Below the pieces are notes generated by a model. That model saw only the letters and a list, made by a program, of their open reading frames with translations, was not told where the DNA came from and made no database searches. This document shows positions 27,501-36,153 of a DNA stretch of 64,000 nt, in pieces. How positions within the stretch are numbered: position 1 is the stretch's first letter; the number at the start of each line of letters is the position of its first letter. The DNA comes from Pseudomonadota bacterium (GTDB lineage Bacteria > Pseudomonadota > Gammaproteobacteria > Burkholderiales > Burkholderiaceae_B): assembly GCA_023389155.1 (NCBI GenBank), contig JAEWEV010000008.1, positions 186,001 to 250,000 on the forward strand, read 5' to 3'. Position numbers and translations under genes: made by a program.

Positions 27501-28118
27501 ATGTTTTATCTGTCTGTGCGCAAACTCAGATCCCTGGTCATGACATTCGTCATGTCCTGCATAAGCCTGTCGGCCATGGCCCATCCGGGTCACCTGGAAC
27601 ACACCGATGCCGTCTCTATGCTGACTGAAGGTTTTTTGCATCCTCTGGCAGGCCCTGACCATCTTCTTGCCATGCTGGCAGTGGGTATCTGGAGCGCACT
27701 TGCTTATCCCAGCCTGAAACGCGCCATTTATATTCCCCTGTCCTTTTCCCTCATTCTGCTTTTTGGCGCCCTGACGGGAATGGCTGGCATGCGCATTCCG
27801 CTGGTCGAACCACTGATCATGGCTTCGCTTCTGGTACTGGGGCTCTTGCTTGCCAGCATGGCCCGCTTGCCTCTGGCCGCCGGTTCGGTACTGGTCGCCT
27901 TCTTCGCCTTCTTTCACGGCGCTGCGCATGGTATGGAACTGCCTGACGGTGGCAACGCCGGTCTGTTCATCATGGGTTTCATGATCAGTACCCTGCTCAT
28001 ACACTGCACGGGAATGACGGCAGGCGCCATTCTCACACGGCAGCATACATGGCCAGCCCGCCTGGCAGGTATTGGCATTGCCTCTTATGGTGCCATGCTA
28101 ATGGTTGCCGGCCAGTAA
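27501..28118 (+). CDS. ureJ: HupE/UreJ nickel permease
   Basis: 205 residues. A signal-like N-terminus ends before AHPGHLEH; the mature N-terminal His-rich start and the motif HPLAGPDHLLAMLAVGIWSA are hallmarks of HupE/UreJ, as is FHGAAHGMELP further on. Six or so membrane helices. Members import nickel; position inside the urease operon between ureA and ureB supports nickel supply to urease. AAAGGAAA precedes the ATG. Confidence 0.92.
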   Translation: MFYLSVRKLRSLVMTFVMSCISLSAMAHPGHLEHTDAVSMLTEGFLHPLAGPDHLLAMLAVGIWSALAYPSLKRAIYIPLSFSLILLFGALTGMAGMRIPLVEPLIMASLLVLGLLLASMARLPLAAGSVLVAFFAFFHGAAHGMELPDGGNAGLFIMGFMISTLLIHCTGMTAGAILTRQHTWPARLAGIGIASYGAMLMVAGQ

Positions 28119-28137
28119 ACAGAAAGGACTGAAAATC

Positions 28138-28446
28138 ATGATTCCAGGCGAACTGCTAGCTGCTGAAGGCGAAATCGATATCAACACAGGGCGCGAAACC
28201 CTTGTGATTGAAGTAACCAATACGGGAGACCGACCAATACAGGTCGGGTCCCACTACCATTTTGCGGAAACTAACAGCGCACTGCAATTTGATCGCGAGC
28301 TTGCGCGCGGCTATCGACTGAATATCGTCGCCGGGACAGCTGTTCGGTTCGAGCCGGGGCAGATACGCACCGTTGATCTGGTTGCACTGGCCGGTGATCG
28401 ACGCGTCTTTGGTTTTACGGGCAGCGTGATGGGAGCGTTGAAATGA
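28138..28446 (+). CDS. ureB: Urease beta subunit
   Basis: 102 residues: MIPGELLAAEGEIDINTGRE, VTNTGDRPIQVGSHYHFAET, NSALQFDRELARGYRLNI, and GTAVRFEPGQIRTVDLV. Full-length beta subunit. It overlaps ureC by four bases (ATGA), so the two are translationally coupled. Confidence 0.96.
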   Translation: MIPGELLAAEGEIDINTGRETLVIEVTNTGDRPIQVGSHYHFAETNSALQFDRELARGYRLNIVAGTAVRFEPGQIRTVDLVALAGDRRVFGFTGSVMGALK

Positions 28447-30158
28447 CAAGCATATCCAGGCAGGCCTATGCCGAAATCTTCGGCCCCACCGTTGCCAATG
28501 GTGTTGCCGATCGCGTTCGTCTGGCAGATACCGGACTCATTGTCGAGGTTGAAAAGGACTTCACGATTTTCGGAGAAGAAGTTAAATTCGGCGGCGGCAA
28601 AGTCATCCGTGACGGAATGGGCCAGAGTCAGCGTTGTACCGCCGATTGCGCTGATACCGTCATCACCAATGCACTGATTATTGATGCCATTACCGGTATT
28701 GTGAAGGCTGATATCGGCATTAAAAACGGCCATATATCGGCAGTGGGCAAAGCGGGAAATCCGGACATCCAGCCAGGCGTGACCATTGTGATCGGACCCG
28801 GCACAGAAATCATAGCCGGGGAAGGGTTTATCCTGACTGCCGGCGGCATCGACACGCATATTCATTTTATCTGTCCGCAACAGATCGAAGAAGCCTTGTC
28901 ATCGGGTATCACAACCATGATTGGTGGTGGTACCGGGCCGGCGACAGGTACGTTTGCTACAACCTGCACGCCCGGTCCCTGGCACATCCATGCCATGCTG
29001 GGCGCTACCGATGCGTTTCCCATGAACATCGGACTGCTGGGCAAAGGCAATGCAAGTGACCCTGCGCCGCTGATCGAACAGATTCAGGCGGGTGCGCTGG
29101 GGCTGAAACTTCATGAAGACTGGGGAACGACGCCTCAGGCAATTGATACCTGCCTGGGTGTAGCCGAACAGACCGATACGCAGGTTGCCATTCACAGCGA
29201 TACGCTGAATGAATCAGGGTTTGTGGAAGCAACCCTGGCGGCCTTCAAGGGACGCACCATCCATACTTTCCATACCGAAGGAGCAGGTGGCGGCCATGCG
29301 CCGGATATCATCCGGGCTGCCGGCATGCCCAACGTACTGCCTGCCTCTACCAATCCCACCATGCCCTTTACCCGCAATACGATTGACGAACATCTGGATA
29401 TGCTGATGGTCTGCCATCATCTTGATCCGTCTATTGCTGAAGACCTGGCGTTCGCTGAAAGTCGCATCCGTCGTGAAACCATTGCAGCCGAAGATGTCCT
29501 GCATGACCTTGGCGCATTTTCCATCATGAGCTCGGATTCGCAGGCCATGGGACGCGTTGGCGAAGTCATTCTTCGTACCTGGCAGACAGCGCACAAGATG
29601 AAGACGCAGCGCGGCAGTCTGGCCGGCGACTCCAGTCGCGCGGACAACAACCGGATCAAGCGGTTCATCGCCAAATATACGATTAACCCGGCAATTGCAC
29701 ATGGCATATCCCATAAGGTTGGCTCGGTCCAGGCCGGCAAGCTGGCCGACCTTGTTTTATGGCGTCCGGCATTTTTTGGCGTGAAACCCAGCCTTATTAT
29801 CAAGGGTGGCATGATCGCTCATGCGGTGATGGGTGACCCCAACGCGTCCATTCCCACGCCCCAGCCTGTTCACTACAGGAAAATGTTTGGATCTTACGGC
29901 CGCGCGCTCAATACTTCGGTGACCTTTCTTTCCCAGGCAGGAATGGACAATCCCGCAATCCAGGCAATGGGGCTGAACAAAGCCTTATGCGCAATCAGCG
30001 GCTGCAGGAATATTGGCAAACGTGATATGGTATTGAACGACTGGCTGCCGGATATTCGTGTTGATCCGCAAACCTACCAAGTCTTCGCCGACGGTCAGTT
30101 ACTGGGCTGTGAGCCTGCCCATACGCTGCCGATGGCCCAACGCTATTTTCTGTTCTGA
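28443..30158 (+). CDS. ureC: Urease alpha (catalytic) subunit
   Basis: 571 residues, normal length. It hydrolyses urea to ammonia and carbamate in the cytoplasm. Active-site features are intact: nickel ligands in GGIDTHIHFICP, the carbamylated bridging Lys in GLKLHEDWG, His ligands in VAIHSDTLNESGF and HTFHTEGAGGGHAPD, the flap MVCHHLD with the mobile Cys-His, and the nickel-ligand Asp in SSDSQAMGR. It begins within the last codons of ureB. Confidence 0.97.
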   Translation: MTSISRQAYAEIFGPTVANGVADRVRLADTGLIVEVEKDFTIFGEEVKFGGGKVIRDGMGQSQRCTADCADTVITNALIIDAITGIVKADIGIKNGHISAVGKAGNPDIQPGVTIVIGPGTEIIAGEGFILTAGGIDTHIHFICPQQIEEALSSGITTMIGGGTGPATGTFATTCTPGPWHIHAMLGATDAFPMNIGLLGKGNASDPAPLIEQIQAGALGLKLHEDWGTTPQAIDTCLGVAEQTDTQVAIHSDTLNESGFVEATLAAFKGRTIHTFHTEGAGGGHAPDIIRAAGMPNVLPASTNPTMPFTRNTIDEHLDMLMVCHHLDPSIAEDLAFAESRIRRETIAAEDVLHDLGAFSIMSSDSQAMGRVGEVILRTWQTAHKMKTQRGSLAGDSSRADNNRIKRFIAKYTINPAIAHGISHKVGSVQAGKLADLVLWRPAFFGVKPSLIIKGGMIAHAVMGDPNASIPTPQPVHYRKMFGSYGRALNTSVTFLSQAGMDNPAIQAMGLNKALCAISGCRNIGKRDMVLNDWLPDIRVDPQTYQVFADGQLLGCEPAHTLPMAQRYFLF

Positions 30159-30195
30159 TTTATATTCCACACACCAGGCCTGGCGACCATTGACC

Positions 30196-30903
30196 ATGAC
30201 ACGAACCGTAAAAAAATATCTGCGCAATAGCGGACTGTCTGCAGCCCTGCTGCATCACGCCCCCGTTGTACACATGACCTATGAACAGCGACGCCGTAGC
30301 CGGCAGCAACTGTCACTGGATAATGGTGAAGCGCTGCACTTGCTCATCGAGCGCGGACAGGTCCTGCTGCCGGGGGATGTTCTGGTTGCGGATGATGGCG
30401 GCCTGATCTGCGTACGCGCACAAAACGAGACACTGATACGCGTGACTGCAGATTCGGCCATCGACCTGACCCGGGCTGCGTACCACCTGGGCAATCGGCA
30501 CGTGACTGTGGAAGTTGGCGAGGACTATCTGCAACTTGAGCACGACCCCGTGCTTACAGAGATGCTTCATCTTCTTGGGGTGCATACCGCCACCGTCGAT
30601 TGTCCATTCAACCCGGAGCATGGCGCTTACGGCGGAGGCCATAAACACGGCCATGACGAAACGTTTGAAGAAGACTATAGTCTGGCGCAGGCTGCATACC
30701 GGGCGCACGATCACGTCGCGCCTCATACGCATTCCCACGAGGGGATGCTTCACAGTCACAGTCATGATCACAGTCATGATCATGGTCATGGTCATGAACA
30801 TGACCAAAGTAATAGCCATAGCCATGCCCGAAGCCATGAACACAATCACGGCGATCTCCATCCCCTCTCCCCGTCAGCAGATCATGGACACCATCACAAC
30901 TGA
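30196..30903 (+). CDS. ureE: Urease nickel metallochaperone UreE with long His-rich tail
   Basis: About 235 residues from the ATG at 30196; longer upstream frames overlap ureC. The N-terminal domain (LTYEQRRR-like MTYEQRRRSRQQLSLDNG, ERGQVLLPGDVLVADDG) and the nickel-binding core (AYHLGNRHVTVEVGEDYLQL, LEHDPVLTEMLHLLG) are typical. The C-terminal ~65 residues are exceptionally rich in histidine in HSHDH-type repeats, far longer than in the Klebsiella protein's tail, suggesting nickel storage. It hands nickel to UreG. ureF begins one base after the stop. Confidence 0.94.
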   Translation: MTRTVKKYLRNSGLSAALLHHAPVVHMTYEQRRRSRQQLSLDNGEALHLLIERGQVLLPGDVLVADDGGLICVRAQNETLIRVTADSAIDLTRAAYHLGNRHVTVEVGEDYLQLEHDPVLTEMLHLLGVHTATVDCPFNPEHGAYGGGHKHGHDETFEEDYSLAQAAYRAHDHVAPHTHSHEGMLHSHSHDHSHDHGHGHEHDQSNSHSHARSHEHNHGDLHPLSPSADHGHHHN

Positions 30904-30904
30904 A

Positions 30905-31603
30905 ATGCAGATCATGACATCCGGACAGTTTGCTGAACTGTTGCGGCTGTCCTCGCCTGCACTGCCCATCGGCGGCTTCAGCTATTCTCAGGGACTGGAA
31001 TCAGCAGTGGAACTGGGTATCGTCACCACTGAAGACACTGCAGGCCAGTGGATAGAAGAGACCTTGCATACTGTGATGACTCAGTGCGACGCCACACTGT
31101 GGGCACTGCTTTTTCGTGCCTGGCGTGAGCAGGATATAGACGCCGTCGGTAAATGGAATCAATGGTATTACGCCACGCGAGAAACCGCCGAAGCCAGAGA
31201 GGAAACGACGCAGATGGCGATCTCCCTGATGCAGCTTGTGCAGTCCCTGGGCTGGGGCAGCAACACCGCACGGCGATTACTGAATGAGCTGGATTCGCCC
31301 TGCTTTCCGGCCGTCCATGCATATGCGGTCGCTGCCAGGGATCTTCCGCAAGCACCGGGGTTGATGGCTTTCCTGTATGCCTGGGTGGAAAATCAGGTCA
31401 CCGCCGCCATCAAAATCATTCCCTTGGGTCAGACGGCAGGCCAGCGTTTGCTGTCTGCGCTGATACCCCAACTGGATGCGGCGGTGGATGCCGCGATTCA
31501 AGCAGCTGACATCGAATCGCCCAGAATATTGACGCTTGCCCCGCAATACGCCATCGTTGCCGCCAGGCACGAGAGCCAGTTTTCCAGATTATTTCGATCG
31601 TGA
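30905..31603 (+). CDS. ureF: Urease accessory protein UreF
   Basis: 232 residues: LLRLSSPALPIGGFSYSQGL, the family signature, then VWALLFRAWREQD-like helices and YAWVENQVTAAIKIIPLGQTAGQRLL. Part of the UreDFG complex that activates urease, acting as a gate on UreG GTPase. Three in-frame starts are possible (30884, 30905, 30914); the first overlaps ureE. I use 30905, one base after the ureE stop. Confidence 0.94.
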   Translation: MQIMTSGQFAELLRLSSPALPIGGFSYSQGLESAVELGIVTTEDTAGQWIEETLHTVMTQCDATLWALLFRAWREQDIDAVGKWNQWYYATRETAEAREETTQMAISLMQLVQSLGWGSNTARRLLNELDSPCFPAVHAYAVAARDLPQAPGLMAFLYAWVENQVTAAIKIIPLGQTAGQRLLSALIPQLDAAVDAAIQAADIESPRILTLAPQYAIVAARHESQFSRLFRS

Positions 31604-31708
31604 ACGATCGTATTCCATCCTGTGGCGGACAGTTCCATAGATGCCCAGGTATTTTGTCGAAACATGAACGCCCTTCCAATGACTGACTGATCCAGAGGTA
31701 TAGATAAA

Positions 31709-32338
31709 ATGACTCCACTCCCCCGAACCAAGGACCTGCCGGCGCTGCGCGTTGGCATTGGCGGCCCCGTAGGCTCAGGAAAAACCACCCTGCTCGAAAT
31801 GCTGTGCAAGAAAATGGCGGATCAGTACGATCTGGTCGCTATTACAAATGACATCTATACGAAAGAAGATCAGCGCCTGCTTACTGTGTCCGGCGCCCTC
31901 CCCGCAGAACGCATTATGGGCGTGGAAACTGGCGGATGCCCTCATACCGCGATACGCGAAGACGCCTCGATCAATCTGCGTGCCATCGATCAAATGCTGC
32001 AGCGCTTTCCTCAGGCAGATATTGTCTTCATTGAGTCGGGTGGTGACAATCTGGCTGCCACCTTCAGTCCTGAACTATCCGATCTGACCATTTATGTGAT
32101 CGACGTTGCCGGGGGTGAGAAAATCCCTCGCAAGGGCGGTCCGGGCATCACCAAGTCCGATCTGCTGATTATCAACAAAACGGATCTGGCTCCTTATGTG
32201 GGCGCCTCTCTGGATATCATGCGGCAGGATACCGAACGCATGCGCCAGAATCGCCCCTTCGTGATGTGCAATATGAAAACCGGCGAAGGACTTGACGAAA
32301 TTATTCAGTTTATTGAAAAGGCAGGCATGCTGGTGTGA
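31709..32338 (+). CDS. ureG: Urease accessory GTPase UreG
   Basis: 209 residues: P-loop GIGGPVGSGKTTLLEMLC, metal-binding Cys-Pro-His motif in ETGGCPHTAIRED, VFIESGGDNLAATFSPEL, and guanine-specificity NKTDLAPYVGA. It carries nickel and drives its insertion by GTP hydrolysis. 105 bp separate it from ureF, wider than elsewhere in the operon. The gene ends 8 bp from the convergent yhdP, with no clear terminator in between. Confidence 0.96.
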   Translation: MTPLPRTKDLPALRVGIGGPVGSGKTTLLEMLCKKMADQYDLVAITNDIYTKEDQRLLTVSGALPAERIMGVETGGCPHTAIREDASINLRAIDQMLQRFPQADIVFIESGGDNLAATFSPELSDLTIYVIDVAGGEKIPRKGGPGITKSDLLIINKTDLAPYVGASLDIMRQDTERMRQNRPFVMCNMKTGEGLDEIIQFIEKAGMLV

Positions 32339-32346
32339 GGCCGCGT

Positions 32347-35300
32347 CTAATTATTCCGGTACAGATCGTCGATCTTCTTGTCCGCCTCTCGCGACTTCAG
32401 TTCGGCTTCGCTTGGCAGCGCCACATCGTTCAGTAACGGTTCTGCCCAGGTTCCCGTCACATGATAGCGTACTGTGAGCGCCCGCTGCAAAGGCGCCTGC
32501 AGCAGCCATTGCGTCAGAAAAGCACCCACGCCCACTGCAGGGTTAACAATGGTCCCGGCAAGCACAGATGCGCCACTCACATCCAGTTTAGGCACCACGA
32601 CTGCCTGAAAGTCCAGGCTTTCTGTTTTCAGGTTGGTCATGCCGGATGCGACGATCGCCGAAGACGGTCCATTCAATCGAAAATCGTCGACAAAAAGCCT
32701 GCCCGAATCAAGACGCATGCGGCTGCGCACGGTGTCGAATGTCAGCCCTTCTTGCACAGAGTTGTCCAATGTCTGGCCAAACCGTGGCAGCCGCCGGAAT
32801 GACTGCAGGGACAATAATTCCAGTGCTTTGACCGCAGACGATTTTACGCTTTCTAACCGGCCATTGGTCAGTTCCCCGTTAAGGCCGCCGTTGAGCGTAG
32901 CCAGATCGAGATCCTGCATATTTTTCCAGGTGATGTCGGCATCAATCTGCCCCTTACCGTTTTTAATTACACCGCCAAGCTGATACGTTTCGAGAAATCG
33001 CCCGAGGTCTGAAACAACAATTTTTCCCTTCATGCTCAGATTTTTTGCCTTGCCCTGCTGATTTACCGCTCCTTCAGCCGCCAGCGATCCCCCCTCATTG
33101 ACGAGACTGAAATAATCGAGTTTCCAGTCTTTGGAGCCAGCCGGCTGATAGCCCTTGAGAATCATCTGTCCCATTTCCATGCCGTAAACGGTCAGTTTCT
33201 TCACCTCGAGATCAAGTCGCGGCAGCGGATCAGATTTGCCTGCAGCCGTGGGTGCAGCACTCGCCTCGGAAGCCTTAGTGGAATCGGCGGCCTTTGCCTC
33301 TGTTGAAGATTTGATGATATTCAGACTATCCAGCCTGACAGTCAGGCTGCTTCTCTCGTTTTTTCCGGTAGCCGGCTTCCATACGCCTGTCCCCTGAGCC
33401 TGATCCGACTTCAACTGCAGTGCCCATTGATCACGATCCCTGGTCGCGAGCAGTTTCGCGCCGGTCAGGGTCTGGCCCTTTACCAGAAGCGCGTCAGTGT
33501 CGATATCCACGCGAGCGACATCCGGTAGCGTCTGGCGCCCCTCGCGCGCTCCGCCGGTATCTGAAAACTCGTCCACAACCTCTTCCCAGGCCTGGGTATC
33601 TACACTCGGGTTTTTTGCAAGAATGGTCAACTCACTCGAACCCAGACTCGCTTCCCGACGCATTCCAATCGTTCCCCGACTGAAATACGGTCCCTTCGTG
33701 GTGCCGGTGTTGTGCTCAAAGACCGCCTGCGTCCGGTCACCATCAATACGAATATCCAGATAGCGCTTACCGTTGTCCTTTGCGCCTTCATTAGGGCGCC
33801 ATGTAATCAGGGTAGGCCAGCGGGCAGCGGCAGGTTTGCCCATCCCGTCCGGAAAGCGGGTAGCCAGGCCCGCCAGATCAGACTTGAATTCCACTTTCAC
33901 ACGGCCACCCGGAAAAAAATGGACCTGACTGGAATAAGCGGTTTTTCCACTTACGCGTCTCATGCCCTTGACCGGTATCAACTCCTGCAACCCCGCTGCC
34001 GATAACTCTCCCTGTATTGACAGAGGTTTGCCTGCAGTCCCGATAGGTCCATCCAGGACGACTTTCCCCCCAAGCATCATACCGGTCACGGCCTTGGCCA
34101 TCAGTTCCTGTTCAGTGAACGTCATCACGCCGTTCAGACTGTCTGCCCAAGGAAAATCCGGGGTGAGTCGAAATCGACTGTTATCGAGCTGGATCGAGCC
34201 GGCGATGGTTGAATTATCGGCATCAAGAACAGGAATATGCAAAGTGAGAGGTATAGTCCATTGCCCGCTACCCTCGGCTTCGTCCAGAACATTATTGATC
34301 AGATCGCCCAGTGGGCTGATGCGTGTAAATTGCAGAAAATCCTCCGCCCTGCCCTGTGCCTTTGCCTGAAGATCCACCGTGGTGTTTTTTTCCAGACTGG
34401 ATACGACACCATGAAAGGTATCCAGATTCAGCCGCTGCCCATTGGTCATGGAATAAAACGCCTGTGCCGAATCGATAACAATTTCATCATTCTGAAAATG
34501 GATCGTGCCGCTGTCGGAATTGACTACCGGCCAGCGCTTACCCCGAATATCTTTCTGATGGTAATTGAGCAGCAGGTGCTCATAGCTGCCCCGCAGCAGA
34601 AAATTGCCGGAATCAGGCGCCATGCCAAAAGGGAAATCATCAACAACCCCCTTTATCCGGAACTCCGCTGCCGACAGCTCGCCATTCTGAAACGCCTCCT
34701 TGAGCCACTGGCGCGCGTCCTCGTCCATAACATTGGGAAGATAATTATGCAGATGGGGTAAAGAGACGTTACGAAGCGTGCCCGTCAGGTCAACGATACC
34801 ATTATCGCTGTTTTTATCCGAGCGCCAGCTTCCCTTTCCTTCAAGCTGCAGATCCTGACCGGATACCGAGGCTTGCCGAAAACTGACCCTGGGTTCCTGC
34901 TCGGCATCACGACTGAAGTCCCCGGCGACCCTCGCCTCATCAATGGACAAGGGATTCTCAAAAACGACCGGGTCCTTGTAGTAGAACCCTTTGACACTGG
35001 ATTCAAACCGGACAGGCGGATACCGCAACAAGCCGCCGGCGGGCAATTCATTCAGCGGCAGGCGCCAGCGGTTGAATTCATTGATGACACTTGCAAACGA
35101 TGAACTTAAACGCGAAGTCAGGCTGTCGGCAGCAATGACAAATTCATGATTGCGGATCTGGTCTTCGACACGAATATTCTCCAGTCCATAGGCAACCGCC
35201 ATCTTTCGCGGCAGATTCTGGGCGATATCCAGATCAACAACGGCATGCGAAATCTGGCCCGATTTGACTTTTGGCGGAATATCGAACCACGGCCGGGCAG

Positions 35301-36060
35301 CCAGGATATCCAGTTTGAGTACGGACACACGCAAATTGCCAGACCAGATCGGAACATGGCCCGCCGCAGCTTCACCCTGCTGCAGACTGCTGAGTACCTG
35401 AATCGACTGGCCGACTCCGGCAGGCAGGCGTGCACTGGCGCTGAGAATGCGCTTGCCACCATTGCGTCTTAGCTGCAAGGTGAAATCAGTCAGCGTGAAC
35501 GGACCCGCCTGTGCCCGTGTGGCATCGTTCCAGCCGACACTGCCATTGAGTACAGTCAGACTGGGCAAGGCTTGCAGCAGATCGGATATCGGCTCCAGGT
35601 TCACGTTGGCGGCATCAACAGCAGCTGGCGTGGAATTGACGTTGTCGCTGTCAAGTCGCCGGCCCAGCATCCAGATTCTGCCCATTCGGTCCCTGGTAAC
35701 GTTCAGATGAATATCGCGGATTTCCACTGAATCCGGTTCCAGTCGCAGGTGCAAGGCCTGCTTCCAGTCTGCACTAGCGAAGGCCTCACCCACTGTCAGC
35801 AGTGGCTGGGCCTGATCATCGGCGATGTGCAGATTTTTAAGGCGCAGGCGCGGGACCAGCCCGGCCCAGTCAATTGCCAGTTCCTGCACCGAAACCTGCT
35901 GCCCTGTCTCGCGGCTGAGCCGCTGCTCAAGCTGTGGCCGAAAGTGATCAATATTGGGCGCCAGGCCGAAGCGAACAGCCAGCATCGCCGCCAAGCCCAG
36001 GACAAGTAGCGTAATCAGGATGATGCCGGCAGATTTCAGCAGTCGGTACAGCAAATTCAC
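32347..36060 (-). CDS. YhdP/TIGR02099 family AsmA-like envelope protein
   Basis: 1237 residues with one N-terminal membrane anchor (LLYRLLKSAGIILITLLVLG) and a very long periplasmic region. The FRPQLEQRLSRETGQQVSVQ start (DUF3971/AsmA-like) and the C-terminal GKGQIDADITWKNMQDLDLATLNGGL plus VVPKLDVSGASVLAGTIVNP blocks identify the family. Members form bridge-like beta structures that move phospholipids to the outer membrane; in E. coli this is YhdP. The start codon is GTG with a weak ribosome site. An Ala/Lys/Ser-rich linker lies near residue 930. It is divergent from glnE with 93 bp between. Confidence 0.88.
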   Translation of the reverse strand: MNLLYRLLKSAGIILITLLVLGLAAMLAVRFGLAPNIDHFRPQLEQRLSRETGQQVSVQELAIDWAGLVPRLRLKNLHIADDQAQPLLTVGEAFASADWKQALHLRLEPDSVEIRDIHLNVTRDRMGRIWMLGRRLDSDNVNSTPAAVDAANVNLEPISDLLQALPSLTVLNGSVGWNDATRAQAGPFTLTDFTLQLRRNGGKRILSASARLPAGVGQSIQVLSSLQQGEAAAGHVPIWSGNLRVSVLKLDILAARPWFDIPPKVKSGQISHAVVDLDIAQNLPRKMAVAYGLENIRVEDQIRNHEFVIAADSLTSRLSSSFASVINEFNRWRLPLNELPAGGLLRYPPVRFESSVKGFYYKDPVVFENPLSIDEARVAGDFSRDAEQEPRVSFRQASVSGQDLQLEGKGSWRSDKNSDNGIVDLTGTLRNVSLPHLHNYLPNVMDEDARQWLKEAFQNGELSAAEFRIKGVVDDFPFGMAPDSGNFLLRGSYEHLLLNYHQKDIRGKRWPVVNSDSGTIHFQNDEIVIDSAQAFYSMTNGQRLNLDTFHGVVSSLEKNTTVDLQAKAQGRAEDFLQFTRISPLGDLINNVLDEAEGSGQWTIPLTLHIPVLDADNSTIAGSIQLDNSRFRLTPDFPWADSLNGVMTFTEQELMAKAVTGMMLGGKVVLDGPIGTAGKPLSIQGELSAAGLQELIPVKGMRRVSGKTAYSSQVHFFPGGRVKVEFKSDLAGLATRFPDGMGKPAAARWPTLITWRPNEGAKDNGKRYLDIRIDGDRTQAVFEHNTGTTKGPYFSRGTIGMRREASLGSSELTILAKNPSVDTQAWEEVVDEFSDTGGAREGRQTLPDVARVDIDTDALLVKGQTLTGAKLLATRDRDQWALQLKSDQAQGTGVWKPATGKNERSSLTVRLDSLNIIKSSTEAKAADSTKASEASAAPTAAGKSDPLPRLDLEVKKLTVYGMEMGQMILKGYQPAGSKDWKLDYFSLVNEGGSLAAEGAVNQQGKAKNLSMKGKIVVSDLGRFLETYQLGGVIKNGKGQIDADITWKNMQDLDLATLNGGLNGELTNGRLESVKSSAVKALELLSLQSFRRLPRFGQTLDNSVQEGLTFDTVRSRMRLDSGRLFVDDFRLNGPSSAIVASGMTNLKTESLDFQAVVVPKLDVSGASVLAGTIVNPAVGVGAFLTQWLLQAPLQRALTVRYHVTGTWAEPLLNDVALPSEAELKSREADKKIDDLYRNN

Positions 36061-36153
36061 TCAGTGGTTCTCTTTGGACATCAGTCTTGTTCATGGGGCC
36101 TGCGGGTTCGGGTATCATTATATACAGCATCCCTTTCATCACACAGACAACCC

